DNA of 64,000 bases from Diploptera punctata (lineage: Eukaryota; Arthropoda; Insecta; Blattodea; Blaberidae), in NCBI GenBank assembly GCA_030220185.1, contig JASPKZ010005709.1, positions 270,001-334,000 of the forward strand, read 5' to 3'. Under the pieces are notes generated by a model. The model saw only the letters and a program-made list of their open reading frames with translations, searched no databases and was not told the DNA's origin. Position numbers and translations under genes: made by a program. Shown piece by piece: positions 9,597-21,011 of the stretch (its first letter is position 1; each line of letters begins with the position of its first letter).

Positions 9597-10455
9597 CATC
9601 ATCACCATCATCTTAAGGCACTACAACTTCAAAATTGAATGTTTTGGCCTTCTCAATAATCTACTTCCAGACTCTTCTATCTTCTTCTGCCAATTTCAGG
9701 TTTGTCACCTTCATCTTCTTCAAATCCTCCCGAACATCGTCCTGTCATTTCATCTTAGGCCTACCAACATCTCTAATTCCTGTAGGCGGCATTTATATAG
9801 TGTTTTAACTAATCTCTGTTGATCCATTCTAATCAGATGACCAAACCATCCAATCCTAAGAGATCTTATATAATTTATTTATATTTTGATTTTTAATTAT
9901 ATTATTCAATTCACTACTTGATTTCATTTTCCAAGTTTTGTCTGGTCCTTTATTTGGACCATACATTTTTCTGAGGACCTTTCTTTCAAAAATTAACAAT
10001 TTTTGTTTGATTATTTCTTTGAGAGTCCAAGTTTCACTTGCATAACTTACTATTGGTCTTATATTTGAAGAGAAATATCTTCGCCAAGACCGAGACTCGA
10101 ACCTGGGACCTTTGGCTTTCCGGGCCAATGCTCTACCGAGGCGAGTTGCGATCTAGACGCAAATTTTTATCTTATATATGTTGTAATTCCCTCGCGCCAA
10201 ACGCTATGAAACATTTGCTTCTATCTTTACAAATGGAGGCTTCTTTATTAAGAATACTTATTTGTTATTAGTGTTTTGTATAATCTTAGTTTGGCAGATT
10301 AAGATATTAGTTTACTTTTAACTAATGTTTAATGTGCATAATACGCCTTATTTCCATTTACAACTCCTTGCTTAAGTTGTTCTCTCCAGTGAATTGTTCC
10401 ATTCACTATTGTACCCAAATACTTAAATGCTGACATTGACTTAATTTGTAGCTCA
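9597..10455 (-). pseudogene. LINE-B copy split by a tRNA-like cassette
   Basis: The minus strand encodes the post-RT region (YASETWTLKEIIKQKLLIFE, RKMYGPNKGPDKTWKMK) and ends at the same CTTAAGATG(GTGATGATG) 3' terminus as 3930-5640. Upstream coding (KYLGTIVNGTIHW-like, YYAHLTLVKS-like) resumes at 10263-10450 beyond the cassette at 10058-10262. Confidence 0.82.
10058..10262 (-). repeat. tRNA-like cassette inserted in LINE-B
   Basis: Same unit as the arms of the 36700-37350 palindrome: TATTTGAAGAGAAA, a tRNA-like segment (rc CTCGCCTCGG … GGTTCGAGTC), ACGCAAATTTTTATCTTAT, then the ATTCCCTCGCGCCAAA block. The D-arm half is partly deleted, so it cannot be a working tRNA. The junctions suggest a short TTAT duplication. 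Confidence 0.7.
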
Positions 10456-10489
10456 TCTGTATTTCTATTGAAATATTGTGTTATTCATC

Positions 10490-10840
10490 TCCCTTACATC
10501 ATAATTAATGTTATTCTCCTACCTCATTCTTGGCCTACCTACAGGGAGATTTTCCTCTTCTAACTACATAAAAATTTACTGTTTAATAACAATGTGTATT
10601 TTAAATTAATTTTTGTTTACAAAACATCAATTTCCCCATAATGTGTGAGTTATCTCAGAATAAACTCTCATCCAGAAAATTCTGTCCACCTACACATCCT
10701 TACCCCAGATTTGTTCCACATTATAACCTTTCATCACTGTAACTATTTTAACTTTATCTACCCATCTGGTCCTGGGTCTTCCTAGATTTCTTCTGCATTC
10801 AATTGCATATATTCCATGCAATCTAAGCTTTCCAACTAAA
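10490..10840 (-). pseudogene. Two LINE relics
   Basis: 10490-10560 is a LINE-A fragment (rc of the …GRPRMRWENNINYD region). At 10680-10840 the minus strand reads IECRRNLGRPRTRWVDKVKI, a LINE C-terminus of another, older family. Neither retains a frame longer than about 50 codons. Confidence 0.6.
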
Positions 10841-11281
10841 TATGTTTAAAGGAATTTCTCCCAGTTTCTATAAAACAAAATCCCTGTATATACTATTGTG
10901 TTCGATTATTGTGATGTTATATATAATTGCCTAAACTTTGATTTCTTGCAGACACTAACTAATTAACTTACTGGCACTATCGAACCCGTAGGATCATGCC
11001 CGCGCAGATATAAGCTCTCCATATATCCCTTTCCTATCTAATGTTTTCCAATCATTCCCTGTATAATCTACTTCCCTCAAATCATAGTTAATGTTATTCT
11101 CCCACCTTGTTCTTGGTCTACCAAATGGGCTTTTCCTCTGGTTTTCCTACAAGAAGTTTCCATGGATGTCTTTCATTCCCCATTCGTGCTACATGTCCTG
11201 CCATCACAGTCTACGAGACTTAAACTTAACTGTTCTTATTATGCCTGGCTTCCTATAAAGACCATGTAATTCACTGTTATG

Positions 11282-11573
11282 TATAATGGAGCCACTGATT
11301 CTCTGGCCTTGACGTTTTCACGACAGTGTTGCCGATATGGATATTCAGTGGGGAGTGGCCGCTTTATGTATGCGGTTAGCAGACATACAGCTGACAACAT
11401 CTCAGCATTTTCAAACCTTACTAGCGCCCTATAGCTGCGTCAAGAGCAGTGATTGGTTGTGGCAGACATCTACTCCCACTACAACCATATCCTTATTAGG
11501 AGTAGAGGGCGAATTTTCCCTTTACCCTTCAATATAACCAAAACCTCAGAGCCGGATATATGGCGGCTCGGGT
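11282..11573. mobile_element. Candidate MITE in LINE-A
   Basis: About 290 bp interrupts LINE-A between GTTATGTA and TAGTCTTCTCC. The two ends are imperfectly inverted (TAATGGAGCCACTG versus TACCCGAGCCGCCA). A TA duplication is possible. It is unusual in holding several runs of unique-looking, GC-balanced sequence. No recognisable protein. Confidence 0.45.
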
Positions 11574-11673
11574 ATAGTCTTCTCCATTCACTTGTCAGTT
11601 CATCTCTCTTTGATCCAAAAATTTTTCTAAGAACATTATTCTCAAATACTCGTAATCTCCTTTCCTCCCTTAA

Positions 11674-11982
11674 CCCATTCGCTTCAGGTTTAAATGCTCA
11701 ATGCAGTTCCCCAAAAACCGGATTTAAGTTACCGTAAATTATATTGTATATTTTCATATAGTCAAAACAAACAAAACATAACGGTACTTGATATCGCAGC
11801 TATGGTGAAGGCCAAACACATTCCTATACTATTCATAAATGTTAAAAAAAGATAACCCTGCCAAGGGATGTACAAAATATTGCAAAATATATAACAGCAG
11901 AGTTAAGCGAGTGTACCTCGTCTTCTGAGTTGAAAGCCATATAATCGCCGGCGAGTGTACTTCGTCTTCCGAGGCTAATGGG
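11674..11982. mobile_element. TTAA-flanked TIR element (piggyBac-like MITE)
   Basis: Inserted in LINE-A between TTAA at 11670-11673 and 11983-11986. Ends are CCCATTCGCTTC and, inverted, CCCATTAGCCTC. Near the right end the GCGAGTGTAC(C/T)TCGTCTTC unit is repeated (about 11908 and 11951). TTAA duplications with CCC-type ends are the signature of piggyBac-group transposons. No transposase, so non-autonomous. Confidence 0.8.
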
Positions 11983-12039
11983 TTAAAGTAACATTCCATG
12001 TTTCGCATCCATATAATATAACTGGTAGTTCTTGCAGAG

Positions 12040-12480
12040 ACTGCATGTTCATGATGATTGTGTTCATTTCAACATCTGTCATTATTATCATATTTCCAAA
12101 CACTTCAATAACTCTCTTGGCTCAATCCTAGCATTAGACATAAATTGCACTCTCTTCCACTTATTTTTCAAGCTTCTATGCTCTTACACTCCTAATTATC
12201 TGGTGTCTAGATTTGAGAAGCTACCTTTTTACCACAATCTTTAAGTCACAAGATAACAATCTGCTAAAAATCCCTCTCCACACCAACTCCTCTTATTCTA
12301 CTTCTCTCATAGTAGCCTCTGCCCGTTCCTGGAATTCTCTCCCTCAAGATATCAGGAGTTGAAGCACACTTGACACTTTTAAATTACGTTTATACAATTA
12401 CTTGTTAAATAATTTTCATAATTAATTCCACGAGTAATTTCCTAATTATCGATAAATTTGGAAATCAAGAGTGGCATTTG
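12040..12480 (+). pseudogene. Jockey/CR1-type LINE C-terminal relic
   Basis: Translation gives FKLLCSYTPNYLVSRF, then in another frame a run resembling P..T…S…..AA…WNSLP..IR (ARSWNSLPQDIRS-like near 12325) and FKLRLYNYLLN. This is the usual ending of Jockey/CR1-type RT polyproteins. It is frameshifted and stop-ridden. Confidence 0.6.
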
Positions 12481-13424
12481 TTTGGACTATTTAGCGAATA
12501 AAATTAAGTTGTTTACTCACAAATCATTATTTAAATATAGTTATTTTAAAATATTGATATATTTAATGTAAATGACAATGTTTTCAAAACAAATGAGAAA
12601 CGATTGGTATGCTTCATTTGCTTCTTTTGTTCACCACTGCAACCAGATCATATTATTTATTGCCAAAGGAACGCAATATTGTAAGAATGCACTCCAGTGG
12701 AGAAAAATGAAACACATCAGACTGTATATTAATTAATTTCTGATGTCCTATGATGTAAATATGACAATTATATTTTTCTGGAATGTTATTACCTGGGAAA
12801 AAATACATTTAAGAAAATGCAAACAGTGGTTTCTTTTTTTGGTGGTATAATCAATTGCTACAAATGTTTTATATTACTCCTGCATGCGCTATGTGTTGAC
12901 ATTCATGCACTCACTATATATACAATCTGGTAGCCGTATTTCTTAGAGGGTCCTGCAAAATAATGCTATGACCTATTCAGAATGTTAAAAAGGAGGTGCT
13001 TTCTTAATTATGATAAACTTTAGTTGGTAAATTCTAGGCGAAACACGACTGTGATTGGTTGTAAATAAAAAAATAATTGAAATGTGATTGGTCATTGACT
13101 CCCATTTGGGGCATGAGTTAAATAGTCTCCACAGATTTATTCTGTCAATAGTAGTTTTTATCTTGTTTTTTTATATTTTATTCATTAAATCTAGAGTAAA
13201 TATATATATATATATATAGATAATAATTGTATTGTAATTATGTAATAATTTATGTTTATTGTAATTTAGACGTAAGACTAATTTTTTTTTGTAACCTTTT
13301 AAACTTTTCAAAAGCATACTCCTCAGTATGGCAATTCATACAAAATTTATTCTATTCAATGGCACTTGTAATTTTAAAATAGAAACAGGTAAAAACATTT
13401 TGCTACCTAGAGACAGTTTAATCA
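12481..13424. other. Unassigned
   Basis: AT-rich sequence with a short (TA)n run near 13200-13219. No coding or RNA signal was seen. Confidence 0.4.
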
Positions 13425-13580
13425 CTAATGAGACCAAGTTCGTGGACTTAGGTCATAGTTTCTGACTATAGTTCATGAGGTTCCCAATCATGGACTTTTT
13501 GTAGAATTTTTTGAGACATTCAATTTTGTGTACAATAATTTGGTGTATTTGTTATGGTTTAGGCAGTGTAAGCCATTTAA

Positions 13581-14923
13581 GGGAGGTGATGGGTGAAAAA
13601 TTGAACATTTGAGATCAAAATTGAATTTTTGTCTTGCTTTTTTGTACTAAAAAATAGCCTATGCTCTAATGTATATGTTGGCAAAGTTTCAGAGGCCTAT
13701 GACACTTCTAAGTGCCCTAAATTACGTCAGAATTAAAAGGCTGTGCCAGTTAAATACTACCTGCATGCAAATCTTTAAACTTGTTTTTCCACACTTTTAT
13801 TTTCACTGCATTTTTGTACATTCAAAATTGAATGGAATTCAAAAATTTTGTTCTAGAAGGTTCAAATGTTTACTGCATGTCCTAAAAACAATGTGTAACA
13901 AAGTAGAGCATGGGTTTCATGATTGAAGTAGTATTTTAAGAAATAAGAAAGAAAATGTATGCAATTATTTATTTTTTTTTTGTGATTCCACACATGAGGT
14001 ACAACATTATTTTTTTTCTCCCTTTGTATTCACATTATAAGAATTCTAATGCATGATGTTTTTCTAAATATCTTAGGGGTCTTGTAAAAAAAATCAGACA
14101 TTTTACTAAAAAATTGTGGAACCCATTTAGTTATTACTTACTTACTTACTTAGTGGCACTATCGAACCCGTAGGTTCATGGCCGCGCGGACATAAGCTCT
14201 CCATACATCCCTATCCTGAGCCAATGCTTTCCAATCATTCCCTGTATAATCTACTTCCCTCAAATCATAGTTAATGTTGTTTTCCCACCTCATTCTTGGT
14301 CTACCAACTGGGCGCTTTCCCTCTGGCTTTCCTACAAGAAGTTTCCATGCACGTCTTTCATTCCCCATACGTGCAACATGTCCTGCCCATCGCAGTCTAC
14401 GAGACTTAACTGTTATTATTATATCATTATATCTGGCTTCCTATAAAGACCATGTAGTTCATTGTTATGTAGTCTTCTCCGTTCACCTGTCTGTTCATCT
14501 CTCTTTGGTCCAAAAATTTTCCTAAGAACTTTATTCTCAAATACTCGTAATCTCCTTTCCTCCCTTAAAGTAAGAGTCCATGTTTCGCACCCATATAATA
14601 TAACTGGTAGAATAATAGTTTTATATATTTTCAGCTTAACGTTTTTTGAAAGGAGTTGGGACATCAAAAGTCTCTGCAATGCATAATAGCACGCATTTCC
14701 AGAATTGAGCCTATGTTTAATTTCTTTGTGCGTCTCATTCCCCATTTAGTTATAATATATGCAAATTAAAAAAAAAATATATCTAATAACTCATAAATTA
14801 AATGTGTCACAAGAATGAAACTTAAACACATCATTATGTATCATGCAGTGAATGTTTGTACAAAAACCCAAGTCTCTAACTCAAAACATGTAGAAAATAG
14901 AAATTTCACCCATCGCCCCCCCC
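13581..14923. mobile_element. TTAA-flanked TIR element containing LINE-A
   Basis: TTAA at 13577-13580 and 14924-14927 flanks inverted ends GGGAGGTGATGGGTGAAA and GGGGGGGGCGATGGGTGAAA (from the right). Subtracting LINE-A (14135-14740) leaves about 730 bp with no transposase motif. The ends start GGG rather than the CCC of typical piggyBac termini, so the superfamily is uncertain. Confidence 0.7.
14135..14740 (-). mobile_element. LINE-A 3' copy with 13-bp TSD
   Basis: CCCATTTAGTTAT at 14122-14134 and 14741-14753 flanks a 5'-truncated minus-strand LINE-A. It encodes NETHKEIKHRLNSGNACYYA, LYGCETWTLTLREERRLRVF, GPKRDEQTGERRRLHNNELH and, after a small insertion near 14425, the final GNERRAWKLLVGKPEGKRPV…RAAMNLRVR block. 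Close to the family consensus, so relatively young. Confidence 0.92.
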
Positions 14924-15002
14924 TTAAGTGTCCAAAAAGCAACTTTTTTAGTGCACTGATCCACTTTCATTACTTAGCTCTAGTCCTATAGTACATATGT
15001 TA

Positions 15003-15794
15003 CTTACTTACTGGCAATATCAAACCCATAGGTTCATGGCCATGCGGACATAAGCTCTCCATACATCCCTATCCTGAGCTAATGCTTTCAAATCATTCCC
15101 TGTATAATCAACTTCCCTCAAATCATAGTTAATGTTATTCTCCCACCTCATTCTTGGTCTACCAACTGGGCGTTTTCCCTCTGGCTTTCCTACAAGAAGC
15201 TTCCATGCACGTCTTTCATTCCCCATACGTGCAACATGTCCTGCCCATCGCAGTCTACGAGACTTAACTGTTCTTATTACATCTGGCTTCCTATAAAGAC
15301 GATGCAGATCATTGTTATGTAGTCTTCTCCATTCACCTGTCTGTTCATCTCTTTTTGGTCCAAACATTTTCCTAAGTACTTTATTCTCAAATACTCGTAA
15401 TCTCCTTCCTCCCTTAAAGTAAGAGTCCATGTTTCGCACCCATATAATATAACTGGTAGAATAATAGTTTTATATATTTTCAGTTTAACGTTTTTTGAAA
15501 GGAGTTGGGACATCAAGAGTCTCTGCAATGCATAATAGCATGCATTTCTAGAATTGAGCCTATGTTTAATTTCTTTGTGCATCTCATTCCTATTTGTGAT
15601 TATTGTTCCTAGGTATTTGAATTCATTCACTTCCTCAAAATTTCCTTCATTTGTCATTAGCTGTCCATTTCCATTATATAATGTATTTCTACGTGTGACC
15701 ATATATTTAGTTTTACTGATATTTACTTCCAGTCCTAATTTCTTAGTGTTACTCAGTAGTGTGTGCGTGTTGTCCTTCAGTATCTCCTATGGTA
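15003..15794 (-). mobile_element. LINE-A 3' copy with 8-bp TSD
   Basis: Minus strand, flanked by ATATGTTA (14995-15002 and 15795-15802). Encodes LGLEVNISKTKYMVTRRNTL, EFKYLGTIITNRNEMHKEIK, the GPKRDEQTGEWRRLHNND region and GHVARMGNERRAWKLLVGKP. A one-base change near 15410 splits it into two frames. It begins just downstream of the RT YADD motif. Confidence 0.9.
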
Positions 15795-16059
15795 ATATGT
15801 TATATACATTAATTACCTCAGAAGAATTATCTAAATGATAGTAAAAATCCTATTCAAACTGGTCAAGTAGTTTTTGAGTTTATAAAGGACAGACAGACGG
15901 ACTACACTCATGTTTGTATAAAAAGATGTGCATTCCCTGAATTGAGCCTACATTTAATTTCTTTCTGCACCTCATTCCTGCTGAAATGAATAGGACTACA
16001 TCATGCAAAATATTGATAAAGCAAGGATACCTGACCTATGAGAAGAATCCAGTCTTGTT

Positions 16060-16620
16060 TATTTTTTATTATTTCACTCACCTCATACTTCATAATTCAT
16101 AACAGATCCAGGGTTTCTTCACATCATTTGTGACATTCTCAATGCTGTGTCACGTTCACAACTGACGTCCAACGGCCTTCTATCCTGCAGACTGACCTCC
16201 GCGCCATCTGGTGGCTGACCGACGAATTTCCAAATCAGTCCTCTCTCCTTATAACCGGGTATTTCAAAATTCATAGTTGTATTTTCATTCTTGCATATGT
16301 AAATTTTTTCCCAAATTGTGAGTTCCTTCGGTTTTTCCAATTGTTTAAGTAATTTTGTTTTGGTTTCTATTCTATGTTTTTCTGACCAGGCATGTGCAGC
16401 TATTGCAGATTTTTCGGTTTCTCCATTTTTAACATTTCTGAGGTGTTCTTTTAATCTTGTATTTAGATTCCTTTTTGTTTTTCCTATGTATATCTTTTCA
16501 CAATCTTTACAATTAATTTCATAAATTCCCGATTTTTTGCAGTCTTCAATCTTTTCATTTTTGTTGGTTTTTATTAAATTACCTAAGCTGTAATCATTTT
16601 CGGTGCTAATTTAATGTTGA
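16060..16620 (-). pseudogene. Penelope-like element: GIY-YIG endonuclease end plus 3' tail
   Basis: The minus strand encodes GIYEINCKDCEKIYIGKTKR, NLNTRLKEHLRNVKNGETEK, SAIAAHAWSEKHRIETKTKL and LKQLEKPKELTIWEKIYICK. The …IYEI…YIGKTKR.L..R..EH…S..A.H pattern is the GIY-YIG nuclease domain found at the C-terminus of canonical PLE reverse transcriptases, where it acts in target cleavage. A frame change near 16330 breaks it. Downstream are the hammerhead-like core (16101-16146) and a GAGGTGAGTG box. The RT domain is missing. This locus links the non-coding hairpins elsewhere in the window to PLEs. Confidence 0.85.
16101..16146 (-). ncRNA. Hammerhead-like core, PLE tail
   Basis: Reads AGCA-TTGAGAA-TG-TCACA…TGTGA-A-GAA-ACCCTGGAT-C-TGTT. 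Stem I AGCA:TGTT (one G·U) and stem II TCACA:TGTGA are paired. The core has U3 and A8 instead of C3 and G8. Stem III is weak. Same family as 41919-41968. Probably a decayed ribozyme motif. Confidence 0.5.
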
Positions 16621-16639
16621 ATTTGATAATACTTGGATT

Positions 16640-16825
16640 TTAAAAACACTCAAACAATCACATGTCAAGGATGGGACCACAATGTTTGGTGAGAATCAGA
16701 AGAAATAGACAATCACATGGAAAGAAGAGTTCCGGAAGGCTTAAGAAAGTGGAGTGATTCCTGGACTGGAAACAACAGGCTAATAGCCTAAAAGGATGAT
16801 GAAGAAGAATTAATATACAGGGTGC
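16640..16825 (+). pseudogene. LINE relic
   Basis: Contains a GHGKKSSGRLKKVE-like stretch and ends TGATGAAGAAGAA, like other LINE 3' ends here. Heavily decayed. Family unknown. Confidence 0.35.
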
Positions 16826-17340
16826 AGCTTTTATTTATGATATGTTGACACAGTAAAATAATACTCTGCACTTTATAACATGACATTGATACCAACACGA
16901 AGCAACTGTTATGTTGGCATTACTGACTTCACCGCATTCTACATAACAACATACGCTTAACTCTAATATTGTCACAAATTGTTTTTTTTTTCCACTTCCT
17001 AAATTTTATATTTAAATATACTTATTATAATACTAAAATATCACAATAAACCACGTTGAGTACATTTCAAGACTATATTGTCTTTTTCTTGACTAGAAGA
17101 AAAAAATTGACTAAATATAATTAATTAAATTACAGATCTGATAATGTAGTTAAAAGAGAACACAAATTTCTTTTAATATCTTCATTAAAAAATAACATTT
17201 TTTATTGACAATAAAAGGTGTTTTATTTTTAGAATATTTCCTCATTATTTTACAGTATGAAAATATTTCATTTCATGTTCTATTAGTTATAACTAAGGTT
17301 AGGAATTTTATTAAATAAAAGATAAGAATGCAATGCTGTT
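16826..17340. other. Unassigned AT-rich sequence
   Basis: Begins with ACAGGGTGCAGCTTTTATTT, which resembles a transposon terminus, but no partner end was found. Nothing else is recognisable. Confidence 0.35.
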
Positions 17341-17344
17341 AGTA

Positions 17345-18420
17345 TATAAATAACACTGGTCAACAGTGGTTTTGTTGCCCTTGATATAAGATTAATTTCG
17401 GATATATTTATGCTCACAATTCATGAAACTATCAATGATTTTGGAAGATTTGCTCTGGTTTTTCTTTACACTACAAAAATCGGAAAATATGAAAAATATC
17501 ACATATATATTTATAATATCAATCGGTTTTTGAAAAATTAGTATGCACTGATGTAAATAGAAAGAAAAATATTGAAAATCCATGTTATACTTCAGTGAAA
17601 CGCCTTTTATAAGATTTTCTTCTATAATTTTTTAGGGGACAATCTCTTTTTAAAGACCAGCAGTAATCTGCCATCAAGTGACGGTACTATCTACCCTGAT
17701 ACCTTTCCTCCACTACTTTTAGATCCTAGTGAAAGCGCACAGCGCACTCCTGTTTGTTGCGCTATAATTTCCTAAATTATCTGGAAATCTATCCAGGTGC
17801 CCTCAGAATCTTGAAGCTTATCAACATGTTTTGCACAATTTCTTTATAATTTGGTGCTTTATAGTTATCTAGGAAATTTTCTACTACCAATACAAAACCC
17901 TTCCAAGCTTTACTTTCCGGAACAGTCATAACTTTGATAAAATTTACATCTTTCATCAATTGCCAAATTTGAGGACCATCAAATATTCCGCCTTTTAACT
18001 TTTACGTACTGAGCTTAGGAAATTTTCTACAAATGTATTTGAAAAATTTTCCTTCCTTGTCCAACGCTTTGACAAATTGTTTTATCACATCCAGATGCAC
18101 GTCGTGAGTACTTTAATTTTGTCAAATAACTGAGATCACGGCCGATGTGTGGAGGGAGGAGTGTGAGAGTGGGGATGATGTGATGTTTGTATTTGCAAAA
18201 AAATGCGCAGAAATCAAATCATGACTGGAAACATAAATTTTATTAGTAACAAACCATTTACTGTTTAAGATATAAGATACGCAAAAATCATAAAAACTAG
18301 AGCACATTCAGCACTTTCATGAATATGTTTTTAAACTGTGCACTTCAAAACATAGAAATTCGCTGAGACATCCAGGGCAACAAAAAAAATTTTTTTTTAT
18401 AGAGCTGTGTTATTCAGCTG
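17345..18420 (-). mobile_element. TIR-like element with conserved protein relic (HLDxFPxNLG … ERYQGR … MADYCW)
   Basis: The minus strand gives, in order across frames: FVKALDKEGKFFKYICRKFP, a KLKGGIFDGPQIWQLMKDVN-like run, FIKVMTVPESKAWKGFVLVV, NYKEIVQNMLISFK, HLDRFPDNLGNYSATNRSAL and VEERYQGR, a stop, then HLMADYCWSLKRDCP. The last motifs match the fragment at 5847-5960. The outer parts look like inverted ends: AATAACACTGGTCAACA … TTTTGTTGCCCTTGAT on the left, AATAACACAGCTC … TTTTGTTGCCCTGGAT read inward from the right. I infer a DNA transposon carrying this protein, with its function unknown and its frame destroyed. Confidence 0.55.
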
Positions 18421-18541
18421 TTTGTGTGTGGAGCTAAGATAAAAGAAAGTCAAGAGTCTAACTTCTCATTATACTATTCAACTGTCTGTGTGTGAAACCA
18501 AAACAAAAGACAGTCATAAGTCTAACTTCTCATTATACTAT
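18411..18541. repeat. Tandem duplication, period about 65 bp
   Basis: Two imperfect copies of a unit containing TGTGTGTG(G/A)A, AAAAGA(A/C)AGTCA and GTCTAACTTCTCATTATACT lie head to tail. Function unknown. Confidence 0.8.
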
Positions 18542-18617
18542 GTTGCAATCTTAACTTTTAGTACATAATAATCCTAGCTCTAGTTATAACAATAGAACAA
18601 TAGTTATTTATTCTTAA

Positions 18618-19589
18618 ATGAGGTATGTATTATTAGTTGAGGATTGGTTTTTACCAATTTTACTGTTAGAAAGAGCTGATGATAACGTTCCACAACAATA
18701 TATTACTAATATCTTCAACATCTATAAAGATAATGAAATCTCTGTTAAACAAGATGGCAAATTATCTTCTTGGGAAAAGATCAACACTGGAGTAAGACAG
18801 GGATGTGGACTTTCACCGGTGCTTTTCATTATATACATGAATAAATTAATAAATGAATGGAGGAAAACACAACGAGGATATATACCCATCAATAGGAACC
18901 TCAAACTCGATGCTATTCTTTTTGCAGATGATTTAGCTCTTCTGGCACTTTCCGAAAATGATTTGCAACGATCAATTTATAATTTACAAAAAATAGGTGC
19001 CAAATTTAATATGGAAATATCAATTAACAAAACTAAAATTATGGCATTTCATGGGAAGGACCCCATACAAAGTAAAATCTGTCTCCAGAATAAAATTTTA
19101 GAGAGATCTAATCAATTTAAATATCTTGGATATTATCTCTCTATCTGGGATGAAAAGGATATCCCTGAAAAACTTACTAGTTATAATAAAAGTTTAGGAA
19201 TTATTAATCAAGTTATGAAACCATCCCTTGTACAAAAAAACACCAGATTACGTTTATATAACACTTTGGCTAGACCAGTGTTGACCTGTGGTAGTGAAGC
19301 ATGGACACTAAAAAAACAACATGAAAGCAGAATAACGGCTTGTGAAATGAGATTCATGCGCAGAACAGCGGGTTACACCAGATGGGATCGGAAAAGGAAC
19401 ACCGATATCTTAAAAGAATTGAAGACTACGCCAATTTTGGAATATATTAAACAGTACCAACTAAATTGGAAACACCATCTTGAAAGAATGAGTTCAAATC
19501 GGATCCCCAAAGCTGTTTATAATTATATACCAAGAGGACGAAGATCACTGGGCCGTCCTATGAAACGCTGGAGGGAAAATTTTCTATAG
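18618..19589 (+). CDS. LINE-C reverse transcriptase, 5'-truncated
   Basis: A 323-codon ORF with the RT signature GVRQGCGLSPVLFIIYMNKL (residues about 58-77) and FADD (about 102-105), the metal-binding motif of the palm. These are followed by KTKIMAFHGKDPIQSK, the RPVLTCGSEAWTLKKQ block and a C-terminus MRFMRRTAGYTRWD … GRRSLGRPMKRWRENFL. The fingers domain and the endonuclease are missing, so the first Met is internal and the protein cannot be complete. A (GAA)n run follows at 19622-19651, the element's 3' tail. Close copies lie at 50785-51665 and 59052-59165. Confidence 0.9.
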   Translation: MRYVLLVEDWFLPILLLERADDNVPQQYITNIFNIYKDNEISVKQDGKLSSWEKINTGVRQGCGLSPVLFIIYMNKLINEWRKTQRGYIPINRNLKLDAILFADDLALLALSENDLQRSIYNLQKIGAKFNMEISINKTKIMAFHGKDPIQSKICLQNKILERSNQFKYLGYYLSIWDEKDIPEKLTSYNKSLGIINQVMKPSLVQKNTRLRLYNTLARPVLTCGSEAWTLKKQHESRITACEMRFMRRTAGYTRWDRKRNTDILKELKTTPILEYIKQYQLNWKHHLERMSSNRIPKAVYNYIPRGRRSLGRPMKRWRENFL

Positions 19590-19819
19590 GATCGTAACAG
19601 GCCTTGGCCTAATACTTGGAAGGAAGAAGAAGAAGAAGAAGAAGAAGAAGAAAGAGGTCAGTGGTGGCTGGTGATGAAATTTTATGGGTATGCATCGACA
19701 TAGTCTCACAGACTAACACTCAAAAATGAAAAGTAAACCCAAAAGTGTATGTGTGTGTGTGTTTTAATGCCATCCTCTATATGTTCATGCTTTTGGTTCT
19801 TTGCTAGGCAGATTATTTA

Positions 19820-20172
19820 ATTTATTTAATTCCATGGCACGACAGGCCTAGAAGGCCCTTAGCCTACCAGCCGGCTGCTGGCCTCAAATCCACATGTGTC
19901 AATCACAGAGACAGATGATCATCTAGCCAGTGTAGGAGTGACATGTGGTCAGCATGTTGAATCCCCCAGCCGTTATAGCTGGTTTTCTTAACCTGGAGCT
20001 GCTACTTATTGTAGCTACCCAAATGCCTCATGATGCTGGTAGGTACCGGTCCCATACTGGCTGAAATACCATGAGAAAATTTCTTCCCCCATGGAGACTC
20101 GAACCAGCACAAGTCCTGTAGCTCTGCGCCAAGGCTTCCTACCTTAACCGCTCGGCTACGGCGCAGGACTTG
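19820..20172 (-). mobile_element. SINE S2 (tRNA-derived)
   Basis: On the minus strand it starts GCGCCGTAGCCGAGCGGTTA (A box of tRNA-Leu/Ser type), with TGCTGGTTCGAGTCTCC as B box. A body with GGGGGAAGAAATTTTCTCAT and AGCCGGCTGGTAGGC follows. Nearly full length compared with 58653-58999. Confidence 0.88.
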
Positions 20173-20904
20173 CTAGGCAGATAGATGGCATTAATGTGGT
20201 CTACTTTAAATTTATGCACCATTTCGGCAGACCACATTACGTAGATGATGTATTCTTGTACTGTGTAGAGAGAGGAGCGTAGGATGAGTGTATGTTTAAA
20301 GTAGATTCCCGGGCAATGAGCACAGGGTATCTAAAAAATATAAATTTATAATAATTTTCTTCTCATTAATCAATTACACATAAAAGCACATTAATTTTAA
20401 TTTATTAGGTGCAGCAGTGCACGCCGGGTATTAGATAGTATTTTTATGAAATTTGTGTAAGGTTTCTAATAAAAGAACTAGAAAATTGACGTGGGGAAGA
20501 AGCATTGTTTTGTTTTTGAAGCATGGTAAAAAAAATAACAATAAATAAGCGGAACAATGTTTTCCTGGCGAAGGAACGTCCTTTTAAAACCTTTTAACGG
20601 CGCTCTTCTGCTGCGGCAATAAAGGAGTTGGAAGGAGTTAGAATTTACTACATGATTTGGTAAGACTCTCTCAACTACATATGTCGATAGAGAGTTTCTG
20701 AACTTGTATGAACAGCATCAGAAAATAAAGTTTGCACAAGAAGTTTTCACCCAGCTATACAACCTTATGAGTTTATTTAAGGTATTATTCTAAAATAAAA
20801 CTAACCTAATTTAAAATATAAGTTTTATGATGATGTAGCCCTAAAAATGTGGGTATGTGTAGTGTAAAGTTTCCTGTGTGAGGGATGATGATGAAGACAA
20901 AGAA
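20173..20904. other. Unassigned
   Basis: No feature is supported. A short AT-rich stretch near 20330-20420 separates it from the PLE locus. Confidence 0.4.
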
Positions 20905-20970
20905 GACATGAAATGATCCATATTTGGTTCGTCTTCCGGGCTTATAGGCCGTGGTCTGGTTGTCTTCATA

Positions 20971-21011
20971 CTCAACGTTTCGTCTACTGCTGCGGTAGAC
21001 ATCATCAGGAG
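20971..21011 (-). ncRNA. Hammerhead-like core
   Basis: CTC-CTGATGA-T-GTCTAC(CGCAGCA)GTAGAC-GAA-ACGT-T-GAG. Stem I is CTC:GAG, stem II is six perfect pairs, and stem III is the self-complementary ACGT. The core matches CUGANGA…GAAA except for an extra U after A9. Cleavage triplet would be GUU. Confidence 0.55.

Larger units (their letters stand above)
10965..12027 (-). pseudogene. LINE-A copy carrying two DNA-transposon insertions
   Basis: The LINE-A 3' end (GTTCGATAGTGCCAGTAAG at 10965) runs to 11281. It resumes at 11574-11673 (TGEW…GPKRDEQ region) and again at 11983-12027 (ETWNVT-like). The two gaps are foreign elements, described separately. Coding is decayed. Confidence 0.8.
13425..15930 (+). 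repeat. RTE-like LINE 3' UTR, split by two insertions
   Basis: Sequence resembling the 3' UTR of RTE-type LINEs occurs in three blocks: 13425-13576 (TATGGTTTAGGCAGTGTAAG), 14928-14994 (GTGTCCAAAAAGCAACTT) and 15803-15925 (TCAAGTAGTTTTTGAGTTTA, GACAGACAGACGG). A TTAA-flanked element and LINE-A (15003-15794) separate the blocks. A second copy is at 52361-53285. The RTE assignment rests on general resemblance only. Confidence 0.55.

Noticed and set aside
18440..18541. Satellite DNA
   Set aside because: Only two imperfect copies of a 65-bp unit, so a local duplication is the simpler reading.
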